The notes beneath the pieces were generated by a model, which was not told the origin of the DNA, made no database searches, and saw only the letters and a list, made by a program, of their open reading frames with translations. Below, one piece after another: positions 1 to 6,494 of a stretch of 7,582 nt of DNA. The DNA comes from Treponema sp. (GTDB lineage: Bacteria; Spirochaetota; Spirochaetia; Treponematales; Breznakiellaceae), in NCBI GenBank assembly GCA_031280065.1, contig JAITHH010000160.1, forward strand, positions 1-7,582. Reading direction: 5' to 3'. Each line of letters starts with the position of its first letter. The stretch's first letter is position 1. Both the position numbers and the translations under genes were made by a program.

Positions 1-30
1 GCTTGGCCCCCCGCTCGCCTGGCGCGTTGT

Positions 31-1395
31 TTACAACTTGGCGCTCTTCAATTTATACTTGCGCAGTTTGGCGTGTAAATTGCTCGGGTATATCCCAATC
101 GCCTCGGCGGTGCGGGAAATAACGCCGCCGTTTTTCTCCAACTGATACTCCAAATACGCCTTCTCAAACTGATCCTTGGCGTCCGTGTAATTGAGTTCCA
201 GTATCTCGTGCCCGCCGGAAATCGCGGCTTTCTCCGGCGCGGCAGGTTTCTTTTGAAAAAGCTCAAGCAATTCAGCGCAATCGATGCTCTCTCCCCGCCG
301 CATAACCGCAATCCGCTCCGCCAGGTTTTTCAGCTCCCGGACATTCCCCGGCCAGGAATAGCCCATAAGGTAATCCTGAGCCCCAGCGTCCAGCCGGATG
401 TTCCCCGCGCCCTGCTCCCGCAAAAAATGACTGAGCAGCATGGGCAGGTCCTCAATCCGCTCCCGCAGCGCCGGAACCCTGATCGGAATGACGTTGAGCC
501 TGAAAAAAAGATCGCGCCGGAACCGCCCCTCATCACATTCCGCTTCCAAATCCTTGTTCGAGGCCGCCACAACGCGGACATCGGTTTCTATGGTCTTCTC
601 GCCGCCGACCCGCTCGATCCGCTGCTCCTGAATCACCCGCAGTACCTTTGCCTGGGCCGAAAGGGACATATCGCCGATCTCATCCAGAAAGATAGTCCCC
701 CGGTGGGCAAGCTCGAAACGGCCCCGGCGGCTGGAAACCGCGTCGGTAAACGCCCCCCGCTCGTGGCCGAACAGCTCGCTCTCGATGAGCGTATCGGGAA
801 TGGCGGCGCAGTTGATCTCCACAAAGGCCCGGCTGCTCCGGCTCGAAAGGCGGTGAATGGCCCGCGCCGCAAGCTCCTTGCCCGTGCCGTTCTCCCCGCT
901 GATCAGTATCCGCGCATCGCTGGCCGCAGCCTGGCGGATAAGATCGCGCAGCCGCATAATCGCCTCGCTGGACCCGATGATCTCATCCTTGGTTTCCACG
1001 CTTTTCTTAAGCCCGGTATTCTCCTCCCGGAGTTTCACCAGGGCCAGGGCGTTGCGGCATACGGTGAGCACCTTGTCCAGGGACAGGGGCTTTTCCAGAA
1101 AGTCGAAGGCCCCCAGCTTGACTGCCCGCACCGCCATATCCACGTTGGCGTGGCCAGAAATGACCACCACTTCGATTTCAGGCCAGTTACCCCGAATTTT
1201 CTCCAGCGCTTCCAGGCCGCCCATCCGGGGAAGCAGCACATCCAGGAAGACCACCGCCACCGGTTCCCGCCCCAGAATGTCCATACCCGTCAGCGCGTCC
1301 TCCGCGGTAAAGACCCGGTAGCCCTCGTCCTCCAGAATAGACCCCAAGGCGGTGCGAATACCGGCTTCATCATCAATCACCAGTATGGTAGTCAT
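31..1395 (-). CDS. NtrX/NtrC-family sigma-54-dependent response regulator
   Basis: This 454-residue cytoplasmic activator is predicted to accept phosphate from the kinase encoded just upstream and to drive sigma-54 promoters by ATP hydrolysis. An N-terminal receiver (about 1-120) shows the acidic pair D8/D9, phospho-acceptor D52, S80 and K102. A central AAA+ domain (about 138-365) has Walker A GENGTGKE (167-174), Walker B with D238/E239, and the WPGNVREL motif (348-355). The C-terminal 50 residues form a Fis-type helix-turn-helix (about 424-447) of NtrX type. The sigma-54 contact loop reads GAFTDA (214-219) instead of the canonical GAFTGA. The ATG overlaps the kinase stop as ATGA and is preceded by a strong GGGGAGGG Shine-Dalgarno. 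Length and domain order match NtrX/AtoC-like regulators. Family membership is secure, but the exact orthologue and target genes are unknown. Confidence 0.93.
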   Translation of the reverse strand: MTTILVIDDEAGIRTALGSILEDEGYRVFTAEDALTGMDILGREPVAVVFLDVLLPRMGGLEALEKIRGNWPEIEVVVISGHANVDMAVRAVKLGAFDFLEKPLSLDKVLTVCRNALALVKLREENTGLKKSVETKDEIIGSSEAIMRLRDLIRQAAASDARILISGENGTGKELAARAIHRLSSRSSRAFVEINCAAIPDTLIESELFGHERGAFTDAVSSRRGRFELAHRGTIFLDEIGDMSLSAQAKVLRVIQEQRIERVGGEKTIETDVRVVAASNKDLEAECDEGRFRRDLFFRLNVIPIRVPALRERIEDLPMLLSHFLREQGAGNIRLDAGAQDYLMGYSWPGNVRELKNLAERIAVMRRGESIDCAELLELFQKKPAAPEKAAISGGHEILELNYTDAKDQFEKAYLEYQLEKNGGVISRTAEAIGIYPSNLHAKLRKYKLKSAKL

Positions 1396-3167
1396 GTTCC
1401 CTCCCCTTCCGGCGTTTCCCCCGCCGGTAAATCGATAAAAAAGGTCGTGCCGCAGCCTTCGGCGGAATGGAACCAGATGGCGCCGCCGTGGTCATTCACG
1501 ATCCGCTCTACAATGGGAAGGCCCAGGCCGGTTCCCGATTCTTTCGTGGTAAAATAGGGGGTGAATACCAGGGATGTATCGGCCTCCGGAATTCCCTTCC
1601 CGGTATCCCTGACGCTGAGTCTACAATAGCGGCTCTCCCGCTTTTTGACAAGATCGGAGCGTATCTCGATCACGCCCGCGCCGTTCATCGCGTCAACGCT
1701 GTTGATGATGAGGTTCGTCAGTATCTGGGCAATATGCCGCCGGTCTATGCGGATGGTCATGTCCGCGAGGTTTTCCAGATCGAATACCACCCCGGCGTAG
1801 GAACTCCGGTAGGGGGCGACCGTCTCCTCCACCAGTTCGCGGATGGCCGTCCAAGTGCGGACCGGTTCGATGGGCCGCGAGAGGGTTCTGAATTCCGTGA
1901 GCAGGGCGGACAGTCCCTCAACCTCCTGAATAACGGCCAGCATGGATTCTTCGAGAATTTCCCCGATCCGCTCAGGGTGATTCCGCCAGCGCCGCAGCGT
2001 CCGCTCGGCGGAGAGCTTGATCGGGGTGAGGGGATTCTTGATCTCGTGGGCAAGCTGCTGGGCCATGCTCTGCCAGATAGAGATTTTTTCCGCCTTAACC
2101 AGCGCGCCCCGGGTCTTCTCCAAATCCCGCACCATGGCGTTGAACGAGCCGATGAGCAGTCCCAGCTCATCCCCAGGCCGGGACACGATCTGAATGGAAA
2201 AATCCCCCTCCGCCACGCGCCCGGTCGCCTCGGTCAGTTCCACGATGGGCAGCGTTACCCGCCGTGTAAAGGACATGGCGATAATCGCCGTCATCAGCAG
2301 GGTGGGAAAGAAGAACATCCCGTAATACAAGATCAGCAGGGGCCGCAGGCTGATCCCCAAGGCGTCGATAACCGCAAAGCGGGCCAGTTCGGTTTCGATA
2401 ATATCCACGGTCCGGTCAAAGCCTTCCCCCAGGCCGCAGCTTAGAACGCGCAGCGTGTCCCGCCGGAAGAAGAGGACGTAGCGGATCACGTCGGTATCGC
2501 GGGGAATCTCGCGGGCCGCGAACCCCCGCTGGAGCGCGGGCGGGTACGGCAATTCCAGACGCTCCGGCCCGGTAAACCCGCCGCTCTGCCAGGAGCCGTC
2601 CTCCTGCCGCAAAAAATCCTGCGCCGCCTCGATCTCCTGCGGAAACTCCGGCGGGAGCAGTTCAGGCGCTTCCCCCAGCGGCGTCATGGGGGTCTGCTCG
2701 ATCAGCCGCTCAAACTTCTCCAACTGCAAGGCGTAGTTATCCAGGGCCAGGCGCTGGGCTTCGATGAGTCCCTGCTCCACGTCAACGGCCCGCCAGAAAC
2801 TGACCATCTCGTACACCGACTGGGTGGTAATAACCGTAACCGGCGCGGCGGCGAAGATCACGGTAACAATAAAGTAGGCGAACAGCCGCGCCTGGAACTT
2901 GCTTCCGGTTCTGCGGAGAACGAAATCGCGGGCCAGGTTGAACACCGAAAAGGCCAGGAAAAGCAGCATGATGCCGGGGATGGTAAAGAACACCAGCATG
3001 GACAGCAGGCCGGGTTTTGAGCCGTCCTGGAGTATCCCGGCAAGAAACGACCGCGAGAAGAGCACGGTGAGGATGCACAAGAGGAGGTAGATGACAATCA
3101 GACCCCGGACGTTGAGGAAATGCGCAGGAGTGAAGCGCCGCTTCGGATGAGTCCGGGCCGTCTTCAC
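1392..3167 (-). CDS. NtrY-like membrane sensor histidine kinase
   Basis: This 591-residue inner-membrane kinase is the likely partner of the NtrX-like regulator that follows it with a 4-nt overlap. Hydrophobic segments at about 22-45, 55-77, 94-114 and 276-300 frame an extracytoplasmic region of about 160 residues (116-275). A HAMP domain follows (about 297-352). The HisKA motif HEIKNPLTPIKLS has phospho-acceptor H374. The ATPase domain has the N box with N485/N489, DTGKGI (521-526), FTPYFTTK and GTGLGL (545-550). The HAMP runs almost straight into the HisKA helix, so the PAS domain usual in proteobacterial NtrY is absent and the protein is shorter than those (generally above 700 residues, from memory). 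The start is GTG, 8 nt after the HPr stop, with no Shine-Dalgarno at normal distance; the next ATG would remove the first membrane segment. The signal sensed is unknown. Confidence 0.92.
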   Translation of the reverse strand: MKTARTHPKRRFTPAHFLNVRGLIVIYLLLCILTVLFSRSFLAGILQDGSKPGLLSMLVFFTIPGIMLLFLAFSVFNLARDFVLRRTGSKFQARLFAYFIVTVIFAAAPVTVITTQSVYEMVSFWRAVDVEQGLIEAQRLALDNYALQLEKFERLIEQTPMTPLGEAPELLPPEFPQEIEAAQDFLRQEDGSWQSGGFTGPERLELPYPPALQRGFAAREIPRDTDVIRYVLFFRRDTLRVLSCGLGEGFDRTVDIIETELARFAVIDALGISLRPLLILYYGMFFFPTLLMTAIIAMSFTRRVTLPIVELTEATGRVAEGDFSIQIVSRPGDELGLLIGSFNAMVRDLEKTRGALVKAEKISIWQSMAQQLAHEIKNPLTPIKLSAERTLRRWRNHPERIGEILEESMLAVIQEVEGLSALLTEFRTLSRPIEPVRTWTAIRELVEETVAPYRSSYAGVVFDLENLADMTIRIDRRHIAQILTNLIINSVDAMNGAGVIEIRSDLVKKRESRYCRLSVRDTGKGIPEADTSLVFTPYFTTKESGTGLGLPIVERIVNDHGGAIWFHSAEGCGTTFFIDLPAGETPEGEGT

Positions 3168-3175
3168 GGGAGCGG

Positions 3176-3442
3176 CTAGTCTTCCTCGAAGCGGGACTCG
3201 AAGAGGCGGACGAGGGCGTCTAGCGCGGCTTGTTCGTCCTCTCCCTCGGCGATAATTGTAATTTCCGTGCCGTAAGCCGCCCCCAGCGTGATGACCCCCA
3301 TGATCGACTTTGCGTTGATCCGGTCCCCCCCTTTTTCAAGGTAAATAGAACTTTGAAAGTCCTTGATTGTCTGCACCAGCATGGCTGACGGCCTGGCGTG
3401 GATACCGGCGCGGTTTTGTACCTTTACGATCTGTTGTACCAT
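3176..3442 (-). CDS. ptsH: HPr phosphocarrier protein
   Basis: This 88-residue cytoplasmic protein has the full length and both phosphorylation sites of HPr. The active-site motif GIHARPS carries H15, which Enzyme I would phosphorylate from PEP. AKSIMGV carries S46, the site used by HPr kinase/phosphorylase. A regulatory Ser46 and the adjacent hprK gene indicate an HPr that reports energy state, not only a sugar-transport carrier. The ATG lies 9 nt after the hprK stop. An AGGA Shine-Dalgarno overlaps that stop codon, with 7 nt to the ATG. No PTS permease gene is in the window, so transport by a complete PTS cannot be claimed. Some treponemes are described as having PTS regulatory proteins without sugar permeases, and this gene would fit that picture. 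Confidence 0.96.
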   Translation of the reverse strand: MVQQIVKVQNRAGIHARPSAMLVQTIKDFQSSIYLEKGGDRINAKSIMGVITLGAAYGTEITIIAEGEDEQAALDALVRLFESRFEED

Positions 3443-3451
3443 AGCTCTATC

Positions 3452-4441
3452 CTAGATGACGTCTTCTTGCCCAAAATACACCGACCGGGCCGTATCGCTT
3501 TCTATCCATTTGAGAATGTTCCGGTTGAATTCCTTTGCGGAATTATAGCCCATCTTCTTGAGCCGTTCATTCATGGCGGCGGTCTCGATGATGATGGGGA
3601 TGTTGCGTCCGGGCTTTACCGGTATCTCCAGCGTGGGGATGCTGACCCCCAGAATTTCCATGGTTTGATCCGCCGCGCCGAAACGGTCATAGTTCTTCTT
3701 GGAATCCCAGGTTTCCAGGTTGACTACCATCTGCACCTGTTTCCGGTCGCGGATAGCCCGGACGCCGAACAGGTGGGTAACGTTGATGATCCCCAGCCCC
3801 CGTATTTCCATGTGGTGCCCGATGATCCGGTTGGCCCCGCTGCCCAGGAGAATGTTCCCGCTCACGTTCCGTATATCCACCACATCGTCAGCCACGAGCC
3901 GGTGCCCCCGCGCGATGAGTTCCAGGGCGGTCTCGCTTTTCCCCACGCCGGAATCGCCCAGGATGAGTACCCCCACGCCGTAGACTTCCACGAGCACTCC
4001 GTGGATGCTTTTTTGGGGGGCGAAAATGTCCGCCAGAATACGCATGAGCCGTGAATTAAAATCCGAAGTCCCCAGATCGGTTTGCAGCACCGGGCACCGG
4101 GCGTTCTCGGCGGCGGCAAGGAAGTCCTGATTCGGGCTGAGACTGTGGGTAAAGATACAGCAAGGAATGGAGTAGGCAAACATCCGCTTGATGGTATCGG
4201 TTGCGCCCTCGGCCTGGAGTTTTTTTAAGTAGGCGAATTCTCCCCGGCCAAAAAGCTGGATGCGGTCATAGGCGAATTCATCGTAGAAACCCATGATAGC
4301 GCCCATAGGCCGGTTCATATTCGGCATCGTAATTTCTTTGGAAAGCCCTTTACGGCCTCCAATGCAGTGGAGATTAAGGGAATTATGCTCTTTTAAATCG
4401 ATATCAATCAGATCCAATACGGTGAATCCTGTGCGTACCAT
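3452..4441 (-). CDS. hprK: HPr kinase/phosphorylase
   Basis: This 329-residue bifunctional enzyme would phosphorylate Ser46 of HPr with ATP or pyrophosphate and remove the phosphate by phosphorolysis, acting as a cytoplasmic metabolic sensor. The N-terminal domain covers about 1-135. The catalytic domain begins near H147 and contains Walker A GDSGVGKS (162-169) followed by E170, the acidic pair D185/D186, the family signature around EIRGLGIINV (212-221), and the C-terminal K-loop-type PVKPGRN (274-280). All expected catalytic elements are present and the length is typical. The start at 4441 gives the FTVLDL N-terminus expected of the family, but no Shine-Dalgarno precedes it. A TATGAT -10-like hexamer ends 6 nt upstream of the ATG, so leaderless translation is possible. 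M39 is a poor alternative because it would cut into the N-terminal domain. It is the first gene of a probable hprK-ptsH-kinase-regulator operon. Confidence 0.96.
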   Translation of the reverse strand: MVRTGFTVLDLIDIDLKEHNSLNLHCIGGRKGLSKEITMPNMNRPMGAIMGFYDEFAYDRIQLFGRGEFAYLKKLQAEGATDTIKRMFAYSIPCCIFTHSLSPNQDFLAAAENARCPVLQTDLGTSDFNSRLMRILADIFAPQKSIHGVLVEVYGVGVLILGDSGVGKSETALELIARGHRLVADDVVDIRNVSGNILLGSGANRIIGHHMEIRGLGIINVTHLFGVRAIRDRKQVQMVVNLETWDSKKNYDRFGAADQTMEILGVSIPTLEIPVKPGRNIPIIIETAAMNERLKKMGYNSAKEFNRNILKWIESDTARSVYFGQEDVI

Positions 4442-4447
4442 GAAGTG

Positions 4448-4476
4448 ATCATAATTGAAGATGGTGAATTGTGCAA
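4448..4476 (-). promoter_or_regulatory. Candidate proximal hprK promoter (leaderless type)
   Basis: On the minus strand, TTGCAC (4476-4471) and TATGAT (4453-4448) are separated by exactly 17 bp. The -10 matches consensus at 5 of 6 positions, the -35 only at its TTG. The -10 is followed by six bases and then the hprK ATG, so predicted transcription start falls on the A of the start codon. This agrees with the missing Shine-Dalgarno, but it remains a motif-level prediction. Confidence 0.4.
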
Positions 4477-4515
4477 GGTTTGCCGGGCAGCAGGGAGGGC
4501 CTCAATTGCTTATGC

Positions 4516-4544
4516 TTGACATTCTCAGCACCACATAATATAAT
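4516..4544 (+). promoter_or_regulatory. Consensus sigma-70 promoter of the ABC transporter operon
   Basis: TTGACA (4516-4521) and TATAAT (4539-4544) are both perfect matches to the housekeeping consensus and are separated by the optimal 17 bp. Transcription is expected to start near 4551, leaving a leader of about 78 nt before the first permease ATG at 4629. Such a strong core promoter in front of a sugar transporter suggests that control is by repression or through the leader, which is inference. Confidence 0.8.
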
Positions 4545-4565
4545 CACTTTCATAAATAATTACAA
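4537..4565 (-). promoter_or_regulatory. Candidate distal hprK promoter
   Basis: On the minus strand, TTGTAA (4565-4560, 4/6 to consensus) and TATATT (4542-4537, 5/6) are 17 bp apart. Transcription would start near 4530, giving an hprK leader of about 89 nt. Its -10 shares bases 4539-4542 with the -10 of the opposing transporter promoter. The surrounding DNA is AT-rich, so a chance match is possible. Confidence 0.35.
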
Positions 4566-4580
4566 AAACATATTGGAAAA

Positions 4581-4604
4581 GGGAACCTCGTCATTGAGGT
4601 TCCC
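4581..4604 (+). promoter_or_regulatory. 9-bp inverted repeat (hairpin or operator) in the transporter leader
   Basis: GGGAACCTC (4581-4589) and GAGGTTCCC (4596-4604) are perfect inverted repeats around a 6-nt centre. The repeat lies about 30 to 54 nt after the predicted transcription start and ends 13 nt before the Shine-Dalgarno. No U-run follows it on the plus strand, so it is not a simple intrinsic terminator in that direction. Read on the minus strand it is followed by TTTT, so it could stop antisense transcription toward hprK. It may be an mRNA hairpin or a repressor-binding palindrome. Confidence 0.6.
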
Positions 4605-4628
4605 CGCATAATATCCTGGAGGGAGAGT

Positions 4629-5546
4629 ATGGCAGTTTCTAAACAGGCGCAGCGGAACCGGCTCCTCCGGGAGCTTCCCCTTCATGGGATGCTCCTGCCC
4701 GCGGTTATCCTTATGGCGATCTACAGCTACGGCGCCATGGCCGGCGTGGGTATCGCCTTTCAGCGCTTCATGCCCGCCAACGGGCTTTACGGCTCGCCTT
4801 GGGTAGGGTTCCAGAATTTCAAAACCCTCTTCTCCCTGCCCGACACCTGGCAGGTGATCAGGAATACCGTGCTTCTGTCCCTGGGGAAGATGCTGGGGGG
4901 AATCATCGCGCCGGTGAGCTTCGCCCTGCTGTTAAACGAAATCGCCTCCAAGACCGCGCGGCGCTTGTTTCAAACCCTGGTGTACCTGCCAAACTTCATG
5001 TCCTGGATCATCGTGTCCGGCATTTTCATCGACATCCTTTCGCCCTCCCAGGGGATCGTCAACATTTTCCTGGGCAAGCTGGGGATAGGCCCCATATTCT
5101 TCCTGGGTATGCCCGGCTGGTTTCCCATCACCATGATCGTCACCGATGTATGGAAGGGATTCGGCTTTGGATCGGTGATTTACCTGGCCGCGCTGACGTC
5201 CATCGACCCCGCGCTGTACGAATCCGCGGTGATTGACGGGGCGAACCGCTGGAAGCAGACCCTGTACATCACCCTGCCGGGGATCTCCAGCACCATCATC
5301 CTGATGACCGTGTTGAGCATGGCGAACATTCTCAACGGCGGCTTTGACCAGATATTCAACCTCTACAGCCCTTCGGTGTACTCCACCGGGGACATTCTGG
5401 ACACGATGATCTACCGGATGGGGATTCAGAACGCCCAGTTTGCGGTTTCCACCGCCGCAGGGCTCTTCAAGTCGGCGATCTCCTTCATTTTTATCGTGAT
5501 TTCCTACTACCTGGCGGACAAAGCCGCGGGCTACCGGATTTTTTAG
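4629..5546 (+). CDS. Sugar ABC transporter permease, LplB/YteP type
   Basis: This 305-residue inner-membrane subunit is half of the translocation channel of a CUT1-family carbohydrate importer. Hydrophobic segments lie at about 20-43, 80-103, 116-136, 167-188, 220-237 and 278-296, consistent with six membrane spans of the BPD_transp_1 fold. The EAA loop that docks the ATPase reads ESAVIDGANRWKQ and ends at LPG (198-218), with D203 and G204 conserved. The ATG has a good GGAGG Shine-Dalgarno 6 nt upstream, and the predicted promoter is within 110 nt. The second permease begins 10 nt after the stop, with its Shine-Dalgarno overlapping the stop codon. Gene order permease-permease-binding protein is usual for the LplB/YtcP group, whose known substrates include plant-polysaccharide oligosaccharides. 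The substrate here cannot be read from the sequence. Confidence 0.93.
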   Translation: MAVSKQAQRNRLLRELPLHGMLLPAVILMAIYSYGAMAGVGIAFQRFMPANGLYGSPWVGFQNFKTLFSLPDTWQVIRNTVLLSLGKMLGGIIAPVSFALLLNEIASKTARRLFQTLVYLPNFMSWIIVSGIFIDILSPSQGIVNIFLGKLGIGPIFFLGMPGWFPITMIVTDVWKGFGFGSVIYLAALTSIDPALYESAVIDGANRWKQTLYITLPGISSTIILMTVLSMANILNGGFDQIFNLYSPSVYSTGDILDTMIYRMGIQNAQFAVSTAAGLFKSAISFIFIVISYYLADKAAGYRIF

Positions 5547-5556
5547 GAGGCAGCGC

Positions 5557-6450
5557 ATGAAAACAGGCGTATCCCGGAAGGTGTTTTTGTCCTGCAATGT
5601 ACTGTTCATCACCGTCATATCTCTTATGTGCATCCTTCCCTTTATCAACCTTTTGGCCATCTCCTTCAGCGGCAAAGACGCAGTTTCCACAGGCCAGGTT
5701 ACGTTCTTCCCCGTGGATTTTACCGCCAGTTCCTACGCCTTCATTACCCGCAGCCCTGCCTTTCTCAAGGGTCTTATGGTTTCCATACTCCGGGTGATCC
5801 TGGGGGTCAGCATCAACCTGACGCTGATCATGCTCACCGCGTTTCCCCTGTCCAAACCCCGGGAGCAATTCCGCCTGAGGCATGTGTATTCGTGGTTTTT
5901 TGTGCTCACCATTCTCTTCAACCCCGGTCTGATTCCGGCGTATATGATCGTCCGGTATACCGGCCTCATCGACACGATTTGGGCCCTGGTGCTGCCCGGA
6001 GCGCTTCCGGTATTCAGTATGCTGGTGGTGATGAATTTCATCAGGGGCCTGCCTAAGGAGCTTGAGGAGGCGGCCTATATCGACGGGGCCGGACATCTCC
6101 AGACCCTGCTGCGGGTGATCATTCCGGTTTCCAAGCCCACCATTGCCACGGTAACGCTTTTTTCCTTTGTGGGGCACTGGAACAGTTGGTTCGACGGCCT
6201 CATCTACATGCGTTTTGCCGATCACTACCCGCTGCAAAGCTACCTGCAAACGGTGGTGATCAAGCCGGAGGTGTTTTTACAGAACACCGCGAACCTCAAT
6301 TCAGACTTGACCAGGCTCCTGGCCCTGGTGAATACCCGGACCACCAGCGCGGCCCAGCTTTTTTTGGCCACCGTGCCGATTCTTTTGGTTTATCCCTTTT
6401 TACAGAAGTACTTCACCAGCGGTCTGGTGCTGGGAAGCGTGAAGGGTTAA
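5557..6450 (+). CDS. Sugar ABC transporter permease, YtcP type
   Basis: This 297-residue inner-membrane protein is the second channel subunit and should form a heterodimer with the preceding permease. Hydrophobic segments at about 12-34, 72-96, 108-130, 142-162, 196-212 and 264-284 fit six membrane spans. The EAA loop is well kept: EEAAYIDGAGH (170-180), running to the IIP at 188-190. The C-terminus ending near LGSVKG resembles COG0395 permeases such as YtcP. An AGGAGG Shine-Dalgarno (5545-5550) overlaps the upstream TAG and is 6 nt from the ATG, which favours translational coupling and roughly equal synthesis of the two permeases. No ATPase gene is next to it, so the pair probably shares an ATPase encoded elsewhere or one beyond the window. 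Confidence 0.93.
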   Translation: MKTGVSRKVFLSCNVLFITVISLMCILPFINLLAISFSGKDAVSTGQVTFFPVDFTASSYAFITRSPAFLKGLMVSILRVILGVSINLTLIMLTAFPLSKPREQFRLRHVYSWFFVLTILFNPGLIPAYMIVRYTGLIDTIWALVLPGALPVFSMLVVMNFIRGLPKELEEAAYIDGAGHLQTLLRVIIPVSKPTIATVTLFSFVGHWNSWFDGLIYMRFADHYPLQSYLQTVVIKPEVFLQNTANLNSDLTRLLALVNTRTTSAAQLFLATVPILLVYPFLQKYFTSGLVLGSVKG

Positions 6451-6451
6451 A

Positions 6452-6468
6452 GGGGGGCCTGGCCCTCC
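6452..6468 (+). repeat. Short G-rich hairpin between permease and binding-protein genes
   Basis: A run of six G (6452-6457) can pair with CCCTCC (6463-6468) across a CCTGG loop, with one G-U pair. It lies two bases after the permease stop and 26 nt before the binding-protein ATG. No U-run follows, so it is not a terminator. It might shield the 5' end of a processed transcript, but such short G/C pairings occur by chance in GC-rich DNA. Confidence 0.3.
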
Positions 6469-6494
6469 ATACATTCGAGAGAGGAGAAAAGAAC

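Noticed and set aside
1..30. Possible terminator after the regulator gene
   Set aside because: On the minus strand the bases after the stop are GC-rich with only a tight self-complementary CGCC/GGCG and no T-run. There is too little sequence to call a terminator or a next gene.
208..1557. Long plus-strand open frame (449 codons) opposite the regulator and the end of the kinase gene
   Set aside because: It is antisense to a gene with full receiver, AAA+ and helix-turn-helix motifs. Its translation is rich in Pro, Arg and His with no recognisable domain, as expected for a shadow frame in GC-rich DNA.
1467..2444. Plus-strand open frame (325 codons) opposite the kinase catalytic region
   Set aside because: It mirrors the codon periodicity of the histidine kinase gene. 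The product is low-complexity and matches nothing recognisable.
4009..4020. Six C followed by six A on the coding strand of hprK, considered as a programmed frameshift site
   Set aside because: The reading frame across it is GCC CCC CAA AAA AGC, which does not set up an X-XXY-YYZ slippery heptamer. The full kinase domain follows in the zero frame.
4581..4604. Leader inverted repeat as an intrinsic terminator or riboswitch for the transporter operon
   Set aside because: No U-run follows it in the plus direction, and the roughly 78-nt leader has no recognisable aptamer, so it is reported only as a hairpin or operator.
4442..4628. Sigma-54 (-24/-12) promoter as a target of the NtrX-like regulator
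   Set aside because: No TGGC-N8-TTGC-like pair with correct spacing was found by eye on either strand. The sigma-70-type motifs explain the region better.
5491..6249. Minus-strand open frame (252 codons) across the permease junction
   Set aside because: It is antisense to two clear permeases with EAA loops. Its composition (His, Gln, Gly, Arg) reflects reverse-read membrane codons.
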